DNA of 64,000 nucleotides from Flavobacterium sangjuense (lineage in GTDB: Bacteria > Bacteroidota > Bacteroidia > Flavobacteriales > Flavobacteriaceae): positions 1,922,001 through 1,986,000 of the forward strand of contig NZ_CP038810.1 of the NCBI RefSeq assembly GCF_004797125.1, read 5' to 3'. The notes below the pieces were generated by a model. The model searched no databases, had not been told where the DNA came from, and saw only the letters and a list, made by a program, of their open reading frames with translations. Below are positions 41,922-52,049 of this stretch, in pieces. Position numbers and translations under genes: made by a program. The stretch's first letter is position 1. Each line of letters begins with the position of its first letter.

Positions 41922-42392
41922 TTAGAGTGGTTTTGGAGTAACTTCTTTTGTGGAAATGGCAGAAACCTTGTTTTCAGCATTTATCGTTACAAAAAGTTCT
42001 CTTTTATAAAGTTTTTTTTCATAATCAATGTTGTAACGAAAATTATATTCACTTGTTTTTTTGTTATAAGAAATCTCAATTATATTGATTCCCAAAAATC
42101 TTCCATTTCTTTGATTGATTTTTTGGCAAACGGCGGAAATTTTTTCTTTTGTTGCATTCTTCCGAACCTTATCTGTAGCTTCGTTTGTGCTGAAACCTCT
42201 GAATCTTGAGACATTACAGGTTTCCAATAACCTTGTTCCCAAATCATCAGCTCTTTTTTTCTTAAGTATTTCCGCGTCAGTTAGTTTTAGTAAAGTTATA
42301 TTCTCGGTAGTTGTGTCTTTTTCAACAACCGCTTTTTTACTTTTACACGAAACGATAAGCAACACGCAACAAAACAAAATAATTTTTTTCAT
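41922..42392 (-). CDS. Hypothetical lipoprotein
   Basis: The 156-residue protein has a lipobox LLIVSC (Cys16) followed by KSKKAVVEKDTT. The body includes TRLLETCNVSRFRGFSTNEATDKVRKNATKEKISAVCQKINQRNGRF, with a basic central part and two cysteines. I do not recognise the family. It is monocistronic. Confidence 0.6.
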   Translation of the reverse strand: MKKIILFCCVLLIVSCKSKKAVVEKDTTTENITLLKLTDAEILKKKRADDLGTRLLETCNVSRFRGFSTNEATDKVRKNATKEKISAVCQKINQRNGRFLGINIIEISYNKKTSEYNFRYNIDYEKKLYKRELFVTINAENKVSAISTKEVTPKPL

Positions 42393-42587
42393 CAGATTTT
42401 GATTTTATAAAGAAATAGACAATAATGATTTGGTTTTCACAAAATTACAATGTGACTGAAGGGTATTTGTTATAAAATTTCACAGAATCCTTATAAGATT
42501 TGCCAATTCTTTCATCGTAATAATTCATTTTACCGTATATGGTTTTCAATATTGAATTTGTATTTTTGGACATCAAATATCTGTCAA

Positions 42588-43346
42588 ATGAAAATCGTTA
42601 TATCGCCAGCCAAATCGTTGAATTTTGAAAAAGAATTGCCTACAACTACTTTTTCTGAACCTCAGTTTTTAAAACAGGCCACCACTATTCAGAGAACCTT
42701 AAAAAAGAAAAAGCCGAAAGCCTTGTCACAGCTTATGGATATTTCTGAAAAACTGGCAGAACTTAACTGGCAGCGTAATCAGGATTGGAGCACACCTTTT
42801 ACAACGGAAAACGCGCGTCAGGCGGTTTATACTTTTGATGGCGATGTGTATTTGGGTTTGGATGCTTATAGTTTACCATTGGATAAACTAGAAGTGCTTC
42901 AGGATAAACTCCGAATCCTTTCAGGATTATATGGTTTGCTAAAGCCGCTCGATTTAATGCAGGCGTATCGGCTAGAAATGGGGACTTCTATACCAATTGG
43001 GAAAAATAAAAATCTGTATGAATTCTGGAAAAAAACAATTACCAAAGAATTAAACAGCGAATTGAAAAAAGGCGAATTGTTTATCAACCTGGCAAGCAAC
43101 GAATATTTTAGTGCTGTTGATACCAAAGCATTGAAAGTTCCGGTAATCACACCAGAATTTAAAGACTACAAAGACGGTAACTTAAAGATGATTAGTTTTT
43201 TTGCCAAAAAGGCGAGAGGCATGATGGTTCGCTATATCATTGATACCAATGCGGAAACCATTGACGACCTGAAAGGATTTAATTATGAAGGTTATGCTTT
43301 TGATACGAATTTGAGTAAAGGAAATACATTGGTTTTTACGAGGTAG
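42588..43346 (+). CDS. yaaA: Peroxide stress protein YaaA
   Basis: I use the ATG at 42588 (MKIVISPAKSLNFE), giving 252 residues, the normal family length. It includes AKSLNFEKELPTT, the TFDGDVYLGLDAYSL segment, LYGLLKPLDLMQAYRLEM and the conserved NLASNEYF and AKKARGMMVRYII motifs. In Escherichia coli YaaA is OxyR-controlled and limits iron-driven DNA damage under peroxide stress; oxyR lies 11 kb away here. A minus-7 box TATTTTTG (42561-42568) precedes it. Confidence 0.93.
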   Translation: MKIVISPAKSLNFEKELPTTTFSEPQFLKQATTIQRTLKKKKPKALSQLMDISEKLAELNWQRNQDWSTPFTTENARQAVYTFDGDVYLGLDAYSLPLDKLEVLQDKLRILSGLYGLLKPLDLMQAYRLEMGTSIPIGKNKNLYEFWKKTITKELNSELKKGELFINLASNEYFSAVDTKALKVPVITPEFKDYKDGNLKMISFFAKKARGMMVRYIIDTNAETIDDLKGFNYEGYAFDTNLSKGNTLVFTR

Positions 43347-43383
43347 ATTCATTCTGAATGTATTGAATAAAGAATAATAAAAA

Positions 43384-43412
43384 AGCCCCAATTTCTCGGG
43401 GCCTTTTTTATT
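43384..43412. terminator. Bidirectional terminator between yaaA and the gene at 43408
   Basis: GCCCC (43385-43389) pairs with GGGGC (43398-43402), flanked by A and T tracts. The stop codon of the leftward gene lies in the T tract. Confidence 0.7.
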
Positions 43413-43758
43413 TCATATAATAATACTCTTCGTATTCCATGCTTGTTTCTCGTGTTACTTTGCGTTGGTCGCGAGCCAATTCTCTCATGGCTTCAACGCC
43501 TTTCTTAGCGCAACGTTTTATTTTGGTCAATCTTGAGGAAAAGTCCAATAGCTTATTTGCATCTTCCGGACTTAATTTTGTTTTTAATTCATCCACGAAG
43601 GAAGTAAACTCTCTAACAACTTCACGATTTTCATCATAATCAGTTTTCAAATCGTCTAACAACTCATCGATTTCTTTGCTTATTTCTTTGCAATGATCTT
43701 CACTTTTCTTGTGAAGCTCTTCGATGATTTTCTTTTGATTCTTACCAAAAAGTCCCAT
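43408..43758 (-). CDS. Hypothetical helical protein
   Basis: The 116-residue protein is charged and predicted to be a long coiled coil (KIIEELHKKSEDHCKEISKEIDELLDDLKTDYDENREVVREF). It has no signal or membrane segment and ends EEYYYMK. No family is recognised. It lies downstream of the emr cluster's end, in the same direction. Confidence 0.55.
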   Translation of the reverse strand: MGLFGKNQKKIIEELHKKSEDHCKEISKEIDELLDDLKTDYDENREVVREFTSFVDELKTKLSPEDANKLLDFSSRLTKIKRCAKKGVEAMRELARDQRKVTRETSMEYEEYYYMK

Positions 43759-43859
43759 AATGTTTGATTTAAAGGTTGATGTTTAAAAACCTGAAAACCA
43801 AATTTAGGAAATAGTTTTTAAAAAATGAACAAATTGTTAATAACTTGTAAATTAGTTAA

Positions 43860-45449
43860 TTAATGCATGGCTTCGCTCATATCTACTTTGTTTTTTCCTT
43901 TTTTTACCAGTAAGATAAACGGAATGCAAAATAGAAAAAGCAAGCCCAAATAAAGGAAAATATCCATATAGGATAAGACCGAACTTTGTTTGGTAATGCC
44001 AAAATCTATGACCTTATACGCTTTTTGCAATGCCACTTCGGGGCTAAATCCCTTAGACATAAATCCTCTTTGCAAAGCATGTAATCTGTTTTGTACTTCA
44101 ATTCTTGTTGGGTCTAAATGTGCAATCAGGTTTACACGGTGTTCCTGACCAAAACGGGCAATGAAAGTGGTGATAATGGCAATTCCGAAAGAACCTCCAA
44201 GCTGACGCATCATTCCGGTAAAAGCGGCACCTTCACCAATACTTTTTCCTTTTAATGCTGAAAGCGATAAGGTTGTAATGGGAACAAAAAGAAATCCTAA
44301 ACCAAATCCACGAACAATAAGCGGCCAAAACATATGCTCTTCGCCGGTATCTGGTGTCATAATATCATGCATCCAATACGTAAAAACAAAAAACATCAAA
44401 AATCCGAGTGCCACCAAATAGGTTTGAGGAACTCCTTTTTGTATCATCTTACCAATAAAAGGCATCAGGACTGCCACAGTGATAGAACTCGGAACTAAAA
44501 GTAAACCCGCATCTGTCGCTGTCCAACCCAAAATAGATTGGGTATAAATCGGCACAATGAATGTACTTCCATACAATCCAAATCCCATGATAAAGCTCAT
44601 TACTACACCGACTTTAAGGTTACTGTCTTTAAGTACACTTAGGTTTACAATAGGGTATTTATACGTGAGTTCGCGCCAAATGAAAAAGAATAAGCCAAGG
44701 AAACTGATTACGGCTAAAGTGCTAATCGTATTGTCATTAAACCAATCGTCCTGCTGTCCGTGTTCTAAAATGTATTGCAACGAACCTATAAAAGCAGATA
44801 GCAATCCAATTCCCAACCAATCGACCTGATTGGCTTTTAGTTTTTCACCATACTTTGGACTTCGGACAAAAGTTAAAGTCAATAGTGTTGCTACAACTCC
44901 GATTGGCACATTGATATAGAAAATATAAGGCCAGGAAAAATGATCAACAATATAACCACCTAAAGGCGGACCAAGCGTTGGGCCAACAATAACTCCCATT
45001 CCGTAGATAGCTTGCGCCATTCCACGTTTTTCGATAGGATAACTTTCGGTGATAATGGTTTGCGCTGTTACTAATAGAGCGCCACCACCCAAACCTTGGA
45101 TAAATCGGAAAGCGACTAATTCCCAAATGGTAGAGGCATTTCCACACATGAAAGAAGCAACCGTAAAAATGATAATCGAAGCAGCAAAGTAATTTCTACG
45201 ACCAAATTGCTGTGACAACCAACTCGTCATCGGAATTACAATAACGTTTGCAATTGCATAAGCAGTGATTACCCAGGCTACATCAGTTAATGTGGCACCA
45301 AGGCTTCCACGCATATTGTTAAGCGCAACGTTTACAATCGTGGTATCAACAATTTCGAGCAACGCACAAAGCACTGCGGTAATCGTGATGATTGTCCTGC
45401 GAAAACCATATTCTACTAAATCTTCCTGAACTACTGGTGCTTTAGCCAT
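43860..45449 (-). CDS. emrB: DHA2 family drug efflux MFS transporter (EmrB)
   Basis: The 529-residue protein has 14 membrane helices, as in the DHA2 family. It shows VDTTIVNVALNNMRGSLGAT, LSQQFGRRNYFAASIIIF, RFIQGLGGGALLVTAQTIITE and MGVIVGPTLGPPLGG, the antiporter motif C. It exports hydrophobic drugs or fatty-acid-like compounds in exchange for H+ as part of a tripartite pump with the HlyD and TolC proteins encoded just upstream. Confidence 0.92.
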   Translation of the reverse strand: MAKAPVVQEDLVEYGFRRTIITITAVLCALLEIVDTTIVNVALNNMRGSLGATLTDVAWVITAYAIANVIVIPMTSWLSQQFGRRNYFAASIIIFTVASFMCGNASTIWELVAFRFIQGLGGGALLVTAQTIITESYPIEKRGMAQAIYGMGVIVGPTLGPPLGGYIVDHFSWPYIFYINVPIGVVATLLTLTFVRSPKYGEKLKANQVDWLGIGLLSAFIGSLQYILEHGQQDDWFNDNTISTLAVISFLGLFFFIWRELTYKYPIVNLSVLKDSNLKVGVVMSFIMGFGLYGSTFIVPIYTQSILGWTATDAGLLLVPSSITVAVLMPFIGKMIQKGVPQTYLVALGFLMFFVFTYWMHDIMTPDTGEEHMFWPLIVRGFGLGFLFVPITTLSLSALKGKSIGEGAAFTGMMRQLGGSFGIAIITTFIARFGQEHRVNLIAHLDPTRIEVQNRLHALQRGFMSKGFSPEVALQKAYKVIDFGITKQSSVLSYMDIFLYLGLLFLFCIPFILLVKKGKNKVDMSEAMH

Positions 45450-45488
45450 TTTAATTGTTATTTTAAATTTTGAATTCTAAATTTTAAA

Positions 45489-46571
45489 TTATTTCAAAAT
45501 AACATCAACATCGGCATTCATTCCGGAACGCAATAATTGCAGTTTGTCTTTTGGATTGTTTTCTGTGAAATTAATTCTAACAGGAAGTCTTTGCACGGTT
45601 TTTACAAAGTTTCCACTGGCATTATCTGGAGGCAAAAGGGAAAATTTTGAACCGGTTGCCGGAGAAAATGAAGTGATTTCACCTTCAAATTCAGCACCCG
45701 GAAACGCGTCTATTTTTAGTTTTACTTTTTGACCCGAACGCATTTTGTCTAATTGCGTTTCTTTGAAATTGGCAATAACCCAGGTTTCATTGTTGTTAAC
45801 GATGTAAAATAATGATTGTCCCGCTTGTACCAATTGTCCCGGTTGAATGTCAACTGTAGAAACCTGACCGTCAATAGAAGCAGTGACAACAGTGTAACCC
45901 AAATTCAAATTAGCAGCATCTAAACTTGCCTGTGCTTTTTTGATATTGGCAGCTGCCACTTGGACTTGTTTATTACTTACGTTAGTTCTTGCAGATGCTA
46001 CATTTCTTTGAAAAGCGGAAGCTTTTTGTTGGTCAATCAAAATCTGTAACTGGCTTTGCGCTTCCTGTTTGGCGGCTTCGGCTTGTTCAAATTGTTGTTT
46101 TGTAATCGAATGATTTTTGTACAAATTATTATAACGGTCAAAGTCGGCTGAAGCTCTGCGTAATCTAATTTTAGCCGTTTCAATTGAACCATTGGCAGAT
46201 TGCACGTTTGCGTCAGAAACAGAAACACCTGCTTGTGAAGTTCCGATATCGGCTTTAGCCACTTCGAAACTATTTTCGGCTGCAGCCAAATTCGCTTTAG
46301 CTTCTTCGACTTTCACAATGTAATCGTTGTTATCAATCACAAAAAGAGTATCGCCTTTTTTGACAATATCATTGTCTTTAACCAAAACTTTGGTAATATA
46401 TCCCGAAACCCTTGGGATTATTGGATTCATTTTTTTTGCCACTTGCGCGTCATCAGTCGTTTCGTGTGACAAAGAATGAATGTATTTGTAACCGCCATAC
46501 ACTATTCCTAAAACCGCAAGGGCAATGAATATTAAACGGAATTTTTTATTTGTAGCTGCTTTATTTTCCAT
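45489..46571 (-). CDS. emrA: HlyD family efflux periplasmic adaptor (EmrA)
   Basis: The 360-residue protein has one N-terminal membrane helix (about 11-29). Lipoyl halves follow (NPIIPRVSGYITKVLVKDND and LGYTVVTASIDGQVSTVDIQPGQLVQAGQSLF), then a long coiled-coil hairpin between them and a C-terminal beta-barrel (VKLKIDAFPGAEFEGEI). It bridges the inner-membrane pump with TolC. Confidence 0.92.
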   Translation of the reverse strand: MENKAATNKKFRLIFIALAVLGIVYGGYKYIHSLSHETTDDAQVAKKMNPIIPRVSGYITKVLVKDNDIVKKGDTLFVIDNNDYIVKVEEAKANLAAAENSFEVAKADIGTSQAGVSVSDANVQSANGSIETAKIRLRRASADFDRYNNLYKNHSITKQQFEQAEAAKQEAQSQLQILIDQQKASAFQRNVASARTNVSNKQVQVAAANIKKAQASLDAANLNLGYTVVTASIDGQVSTVDIQPGQLVQAGQSLFYIVNNNETWVIANFKETQLDKMRSGQKVKLKIDAFPGAEFEGEITSFSPATGSKFSLLPPDNASGNFVKTVQRLPVRINFTENNPKDKLQLLRSGMNADVDVILK

Positions 46572-46584
46572 GGTTTTGAATATT

Positions 46585-47910
46585 TTATTTTTGATTGATG
46601 TTTAATGACGCCGTTAATTTTCCGGAAGCAAATTGTAATTCGTAATACTTTTGAGCCACATCGGCTTTAGATAACGCCTGATTTATTTTGGCCTGTAATT
46701 GTTGAAAGTCAGCTTCCAGCAAATCATTGGTATCCGAAAGACTGTTGTCGTATTTGTCTTTTACGATTCTGTAGTTTTCAGTCGCCTGAATAACAGCTTT
46801 GTCGTAAACCAAACTTTGTTTCAACGAAAGATTGTAATTTTCCTGTGCCTGAAACACTTCTTCTTTGATTTGGTCAGTCATTAGCGATAAAGCGATTTCC
46901 GTTTCTTTGGTTTTGCTTTGTGCCAGTTTTACGTTTTTACTGTTTTTGAAGATGTTTGATAAATCATAAGATAAACCAACACCAACATTCATGGCATTCG
47001 TAACAGTAAGCACATTATTCAAATCAAAAGCTATGTAACCTCCGGTTAAAGACAATGAAGGATAATAGTTTGCTCTGGCGATTTTAATACCGCTTTCGGC
47101 CGCCTGTTTTTTAAGTTCCAATGATTTTAAATCGTTTCGTTCGCCTTGCCCTGAATTTACCTGATTGCTCGCCATGTCTCTTTTTACGGCTTCAATATCG
47201 ATGTCGACTAGAGTGTTTTCAGGTAATTTTAATAAAGTGATTAATTTGTAGTTGGCAATAGAAGTGTTTTTCTTAGCATTATCCAACGATAATTGCACAT
47301 TGGATTGTTGTAGTTGCGCTTTCAGCAAATCATTTCGGGCAATCAGACCGTTTTCTTCCATAGCCGTAAAATCTTTCACACGCTGGTCTGCAGTTTTTAA
47401 ATTGTCTTCAATCAGCTCAGTCATTTGCTGGGCTTTGTAAAGACTGGCAAACAATTCTACGACTTCCAAACCAATTTGCTCTTTAGAATGCTTTTCAGAG
47501 AAGGTTTCTGCTTTATACATACTATCAGACTCGTTAATGCTGTTCTTTAGCTTAAATCCATTAAAAACAGGCATAGATGCATTTACTTGTCCCAATAGCA
47601 ATTGATCAACTTTCAATGGTTTGGCTGGTTCAGATGAGGTGCTATTCGACTGGAAATTTGAATCGACATGAGCGCTCGATAATCTCAGGTATTGTCCGGA
47701 TGCTTTCACACTTGGATAACGATTATTTTTGGTGACGTCTAACTCTAGTTTCGCTGTTTGTACTTTGGCTTTGGCTAATGATGCAGCATCGCTATTGCTG
47801 ACAGCCATTTCTACAGCTTCTTTCAAGGTAAGTAGTTTTTTTTCTTGCGCTTGATTTTTGGTAAAAACCAGAATCAGCAAGGCGATTAAAACCAATTTGT
47901 TAATTTTCAT
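46585..47910 (-). CDS. TolC family outer-membrane efflux protein
   Basis: I use the ATG at 47908-47910 (MKINKLVLIALL), giving 441 residues; a TTG two codons upstream is less likely. A signal peptide (about 1-21) precedes two outer-membrane-efflux repeats with long helices (LTLKEAVEMAVSNSDAASLAKAKVQTAKLELDVTKNNRYPSVKASGQY and the matching half near 270-420). It is the outer-membrane duct of the EmrAB-type pump. The start overlaps the end of tetR by 11 bases. Confidence 0.9.
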   Translation of the reverse strand: MKINKLVLIALLILVFTKNQAQEKKLLTLKEAVEMAVSNSDAASLAKAKVQTAKLELDVTKNNRYPSVKASGQYLRLSSAHVDSNFQSNSTSSEPAKPLKVDQLLLGQVNASMPVFNGFKLKNSINESDSMYKAETFSEKHSKEQIGLEVVELFASLYKAQQMTELIEDNLKTADQRVKDFTAMEENGLIARNDLLKAQLQQSNVQLSLDNAKKNTSIANYKLITLLKLPENTLVDIDIEAVKRDMASNQVNSGQGERNDLKSLELKKQAAESGIKIARANYYPSLSLTGGYIAFDLNNVLTVTNAMNVGVGLSYDLSNIFKNSKNVKLAQSKTKETEIALSLMTDQIKEEVFQAQENYNLSLKQSLVYDKAVIQATENYRIVKDKYDNSLSDTNDLLEADFQQLQAKINQALSKADVAQKYYELQFASGKLTASLNINQK

Positions 47911-48523
47911 ATACAAGTAATGCTTTTATGGTTTTTTGAATGTGCTGTGTGAGTGTAGTGGCGATATAATTTTCGTATTCGGCTTCCGTTTTTAAATCAA
48001 AGATTTTCATGTATAACGGCTTGTTCATGTGGAATTGGAAATAGGTTCCCATGATAATAGGAGGAAGCAGGGCAACATTGATGTCTTTGTGGAATTCGCC
48101 GCTATCTTGTCCTTCTCTGATAATGTTTTTGAATGTCTCTAAGTTATTTTGTTTCATTTCGGTGAAGCTATCAAAGTTCAGTTCTCTTTTTTTGGTAGAA
48201 AACTCAAAGTGGATAATTTGATAGATGCAGCGGTTTTTGTTTATGCGGCTGATATAAAGCTCAACCATTTTGTCAACCTTAGCGAAAGGAGGAATGTTTT
48301 CATGGTAAAGGCTTTCCAATTGCAGGCGCATATCTGAAATCCTGTTCAGTACTAAGGCTTCCAGCATTTTCTCTTTAGAACCAAAATAATAAGATATCAT
48401 GGCAATATTGACATTGGCTTTTTTGGCAATATCCCGAACCGATGTTCCATCAAAACCTTCTTCTGCAAATAACTGTTCAGCTACCTGAAGAATCTCTAAT
48501 TGTTTTTCATTAAATTCAGTCAT
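47900..48523 (-). CDS. TetR family repressor of the efflux operon
   Basis: The 207-residue protein has a TetR N-terminal helix-turn-helix (LFAEEGFDGTSVRDIAKKANVNIAMISYYFGSKEKMLEAL) and a helical ligand-binding domain. As the first gene of tetR-tolC-emrA-emrB it probably represses the operon until a toxic ligand binds. Two palindromes in front of it are likely operators. Confidence 0.92.
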   Translation of the reverse strand: MTEFNEKQLEILQVAEQLFAEEGFDGTSVRDIAKKANVNIAMISYYFGSKEKMLEALVLNRISDMRLQLESLYHENIPPFAKVDKMVELYISRINKNRCIYQIIHFEFSTKKRELNFDSFTEMKQNNLETFKNIIREGQDSGEFHKDINVALLPPIIMGTYFQFHMNKPLYMKIFDLKTEAEYENYIATTLTQHIQKTIKALLVYEN

Positions 48524-48548
48524 GATTTGTGTGTGTTTAAACCGAGGA

Positions 48549-48586
48549 CAAAATTAAACAACTGTTTAAATTAAACGTTTGTTTAA
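48549..48586 (-). promoter_or_regulatory. Paired palindromic operators overlapping the tetR-tolC-emrAB promoter
   Basis: TTAAACAACTGTTTAA (48554-48569) and TTAAACGTTTGTTTAA (48571-48586) are two TTAAAC...GTTTAA palindromes whose centres are 17 bp apart. The leftward minus-7 box TAATTTTG (complement of 48549-48556) overlaps the first. Binding of the TetR protein would block the promoter. Confidence 0.65.
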
Positions 48587-48682
48587 TATATTTTTAACAT
48601 GAAATTAACAAAAAAGCAACCATAGATAAATACTATAGTAAATAATTAAAATATTAATTATCAATGCTATATAAAAAATTAT

Positions 48683-49444
48683 CTAAAGTATATTTTGGAT
48701 AAATGTAGAAATGCCTGAAATAGGATTGCTAGCAATGAATTGAATAAAACTACTGCCAATGATGACTCCTTTTTGGTGTTTTGTGGCTTGTTCAAAAGTG
48801 GTTTTGTTGCTAATTCCGAAGCCAATTATCTGCGGGTTTTTCAAATTCATGGATGCGATTCTTTCGAAATATTCTAATTGATTGTCGTCAAAACTATCTC
48901 TGCTCCCAGTCACACTAGAACTGCTGACCATATAAATAAACGCATTGGAATTGGCGTCAATCAATCGGATTCGCTCTTCCGAAGTTTGTGGTGTGATTAA
49001 GAAAACCATAGCAATACCATAGCTTTCAAAGAGTTCTTTGTATTCAGAAATATAAATTTCTAACGGCAAATCCGGGATTATCAAGCCGTCAATACCGGTT
49101 TCCTGGCATTTTTTTAGAAAGTTATCTGCTCCAAATTGCAAAATGGGATTAAAATATCCCATTATGATTAACGGAATTTCTACTGTTTCTCTGATGTCTT
49201 TGATTTGCTCAAACAGAATTTCGGTCGTCATTCCGTTTTTTAAAGCTTGTGTAGAACTCGCTTGAATAGTTGGTCCATCGGCCAATGGATCGCTAAAAGG
49301 CAAGCCGATTTCAATCATATCAACCTTGTTTTCGGCTAAACTTTCAATTAAACTTTTAGTGTCGTTTAAATTAGGGAAACCTGCTGAAAAATAAATAGAT
49401 AGTATTTTTTTATTCTCTGATAATTTGTTTTGGATTCTATTCAT
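48683..49444 (-). CDS. trpA: Tryptophan synthase alpha chain
   Basis: The 253-residue TIM-barrel enzyme cleaves indole-glycerol phosphate to indole and glyceraldehyde 3-phosphate. It has YFSAGFPNLNDT, VDMIEIGLPFSDPLADGPTIQ (catalytic Glu and Asp), GIDGLIIPDLPLEI and the phosphate loop near VIIGSSFI. It is the last gene of the operon, two bases after trpB. Confidence 0.95.
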   Translation of the reverse strand: MNRIQNKLSENKKILSIYFSAGFPNLNDTKSLIESLAENKVDMIEIGLPFSDPLADGPTIQASSTQALKNGMTTEILFEQIKDIRETVEIPLIIMGYFNPILQFGADNFLKKCQETGIDGLIIPDLPLEIYISEYKELFESYGIAMVFLITPQTSEERIRLIDANSNAFIYMVSSSSVTGSRDSFDDNQLEYFERIASMNLKNPQIIGFGISNKTTFEQATKHQKGVIIGSSFIQFIASNPISGISTFIQNIL

Positions 49445-49446
49445 TT

Positions 49447-50634
49447 TTATAAGTTGAAATAGTTGATATACGTATTCAAATCTTTATCGCCACGGCCGGA
49501 TAAATTAATTACAACAACATCTTCGGGCTTGAATATCTTTTGATGCAAAACCGCCAAAGCATGTGCGCTTTCAATCGCTGGGATAATACCTTCGGTTTTG
49601 GCTAATGCAATTCCGGCTTTCATAGCGTCATCGTCTGTAATAGCGATGAACTCAGCTCTTTTAGTCTTAAACAAATGCGAATGCATTGGACCGACACCAG
49701 GATAATCCAAACCTGCAGAAATAGAGTAGGGCTCGGTGATTTGTCCGTCCTGCGTTTGCATCAACAGTGTTTTGCTTCCGTGAATTACTCCGATTTTTCC
49801 AAGGATAGAAGTCGCGGCACTTTCTCCGGAATCAACGCCTTTTCCGGCTGCTTCAACAGCGATGAGGTTTACGCTTTCATTATCCAAAAAATGATAAAAA
49901 GCCCCGGCAGCATTGCTTCCACCACCAACGCAGGCAATCACATAATCCGGATTTTCTGTATTTTCATGTTCTAAAAGCTGCTTCTGAATTTCCTCTGAAA
50001 TCACACTTTGAAACCGTGCCACCATATCGGGATAGGGATGAGGTCCAACAACGGAACCAATGATATAAAACGTGTCAAGAGGATTGTTAATCCAATCACG
50101 AATCGCTTCGTTAGTAGCGTCTTTCAGGGTTTTTGATCCTGAAGTTGCGGGACGAACTTCGGCTCCAAGCATCTTCATTCGGGCTACATTTGGTGCCTGG
50201 CGTTCAATATCGATTTCGCCCATATATACAATGCATTGCAAACCCATAAGTGCACAAACCGTTGCGGTAGCTACACCGTGTTGCCCTGCACCGGTTTCGG
50301 CTATGATTCTGTTTTTGCCTAATCTTTTGGCTAACAATATTTGCCCAATGGTATTGTTGATTTTATGTGCGCCGGTATGACATAAATCTTCGCGTTTTAA
50401 ATAGATTTTGGTTTTGAATTCTTCCGACAACCGTTTCGCAAAGTACAATGGCGTTGGTCTGCCGACATATTCTTTCAGCAGCGAATGAAATTCGTCCTGA
50501 AAAGAAGCTTCAGCAGTTATGGATAAATACTGTTGACGCAACTCTTCCACATTCGGATATAACATTTCAGGGATGAATGCGCCGCCAAATTCGCCATAAA
50601 ATCCATTTTCGTCTACATTGTAACTCGTTTTCAT
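49447..50634 (-). CDS. trpB: Tryptophan synthase beta chain
   Basis: The 395-residue PLP enzyme condenses indole with serine. It shows [32 protein letters not shown] (Schiff-base Lys), [15 protein letters not shown] and [15 protein letters not shown]. It forms the alpha2-beta2 complex with TrpA, encoded next. The length fits the TrpB1 group. Confidence 0.96.
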   Translation of the reverse strand: MKTSYNVDENGFYGEFGGAFIPEMLYPNVEELRQQYLSITAEASFQDEFHSLLKEYVGRPTPLYFAKRLSEEFKTKIYLKREDLCHTGAHKINNTIGQILLAKRLGKNRIIAETGAGQHGVATATVCALMGLQCIVYMGEIDIERQAPNVARMKMLGAEVRPATSGSKTLKDATNEAIRDWINNPLDTFYIIGSVVGPHPYPDMVARFQSVISEEIQKQLLEHENTENPDYVIACVGGGSNAAGAFYHFLDNESVNLIAVEAAGKGVDSGESAATSILGKIGVIHGSKTLLMQTQDGQITEPYSISAGLDYPGVGPMHSHLFKTKRAEFIAITDDDAMKAGIALAKTEGIIPAIESAHALAVLHQKIFKPEDVVVINLSGRGDKDLNTYINYFNL

Positions 50635-50637
50635 AGT

Positions 50638-51264
50638 TTATTTCTTAAAAGCGTTTATAAGCTGTTTTGTTTTTTCTGTTGATTTTAATCCGGGCGATAA
50701 TTCCAGTTTGCTGTTGCAGTCAATTGCAATGCAATTTTTGGAATGATCTTTTTTAAGAAATGATATTATTTCTTCGATGTTTTCTACTCCAATTCCCCCA
50801 CTTAAAAAGTAAGGTTTGTCTAAATTATAGTTTTCTAAAACAGACCAATCGAAAGTAAGACCGTTGCCTCCATAATTGGTTCCCTTGGTATCAAAAAGAA
50901 AGCAATCGCAATAGTTATAATATTTATTTAAAGTGTTAAAATTAAATAGGTTATAGACGCTAAATGCTTTTATCACTTTAAATTTGTTTTGCTGTAATAA
51001 ATGACAAAATTCAGGACTTTCATCTCCATGTATTTGAATAAAATCCAATTCATATTGCTTTACTTTTTCCTGAATTTCTTCCAATGAGGCATTGACAAAA
51101 ACACCAACTTTTTTTATCGCCTTTGGCAAATTTGGAATATCGTCTTCAAAATTGCGCGGTGACTTTTCATAGAAAATGAAACCCATAAAATCAGGCTGCA
51201 ATGAAGCTATTTCGCTGATATTATCAGGAAACTTCATACCACATATTTTGATTTTAACTGTCAT
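50638..51264 (-). CDS. trpF: Phosphoribosylanthranilate isomerase
   Basis: The 208-residue TIM-barrel enzyme performs the Amadori rearrangement of phosphoribosylanthranilate. It carries KICGMKFPDNI (catalytic Cys), DFMGFIFYEKSPR, IQIHGDESPEFC and LSGGIGVENIEEII (phosphate site). It overlaps the trpC stop by one base. Confidence 0.94.
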   Translation of the reverse strand: MTVKIKICGMKFPDNISEIASLQPDFMGFIFYEKSPRNFEDDIPNLPKAIKKVGVFVNASLEEIQEKVKQYELDFIQIHGDESPEFCHLLQQNKFKVIKAFSVYNLFNFNTLNKYYNYCDCFLFDTKGTNYGGNGLTFDWSVLENYNLDKPYFLSGGIGVENIEEIISFLKKDHSKNCIAIDCNSKLELSPGLKSTEKTKQLINAFKK

Positions 51265-52049
51265 TATTCTTTTAGTTGATTGATAAATTGCTCCAGACTT
51301 TTGCCTGGACTGTCAGTTTTCATAAAATTCTCTCCAATTAAAAAGCCTTGAAATCCGTGACTTCTCAATAGATTTATGTCGTTCGTTGTGGTTAAACCGC
51401 TTTCAGATATTTTGACAAAGTCATTCGGAATGTGATTTACCAAATCAATACTGTTCTGCAAACTCACTTCAAATGTTTTTAGGTTTCGATTGTTTACGCC
51501 AATCAAATCAAGGCTTGGCATGATACTTTTTTCTAATTCTTCCAGGTTGTGGACTTCAAGTAAAACCTCTAAAGCCAGTGATTGCGCAAACTCCGAAAGC
51601 TGTTTGATTTCTTCTTTGGATAAAACGGCAGCAATCAGCAGAATGGCATCAGCACCAAAGGCTTTAGCTTCCAATAACTGATATTCATCTACAATGAATT
51701 CCTTGCGCAATAACGGAATCTGGACTGATGCTCGTGCCAAAAGCAAATCTTCTAACGAGCCGCCAAAATATTGTGTGTCAGTTAAAACAGAAATTCCTGA
51801 AGCACCCGCATTTTCATAACCTTTCACCACTTCTTCTGCCGAAAAACTGTTGTTAATTGTGGCTTTAGAAGGCGAACGGCGTTTGTGCTCAGCGATAATC
51901 CCAAATGGTGAATTGATTATCGACTTGCGCAAAGAGTTCGTTTTTTTATTGAACAAATCGGAGTTTTCCAACTGCGCAACCGAAACTATGCTCTTCTTCA
52001 GAGCAATTTCCTTCTTTTTACTGGCGATTATTTGATCTAAAATACTCAT
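51264..52049 (-). CDS. trpC: Indole-3-glycerol-phosphate synthase
   Basis: The 261-residue TIM-barrel enzyme closes the indole ring. It shows IIAEHKRRSPSKATIN (catalytic Lys), ISVLTDTQYFGGSLEDL, LLRKEFIVDEYQLLEAKAFGADAILLI and LIGVNNRNLKTFEV. It overlaps trpD by four bases (ATGA). Confidence 0.95.
   Translation of the reverse strand: MSILDQIIASKKKEIALKKSIVSVAQLENSDLFNKKTNSLRKSIINSPFGIIAEHKRRSPSKATINNSFSAEEVVKGYENAGASGISVLTDTQYFGGSLEDLLLARASVQIPLLRKEFIVDEYQLLEAKAFGADAILLIAAVLSKEEIKQLSEFAQSLALEVLLEVHNLEELEKSIMPSLDLIGVNNRNLKTFEVSLQNSIDLVNHIPNDFVKISESGLTTTNDINLLRSHGFQGFLIGENFMKTDSPGKSLEQFINQLKE

Noticed and set aside
41880..41930. Hairpin AACCCC/GGGTTTTT between the YitT gene and the lipoprotein gene
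   Set aside because: The T run is on the right-hand strand, where no gene precedes it; for the leftward genes it lacks a T tract.
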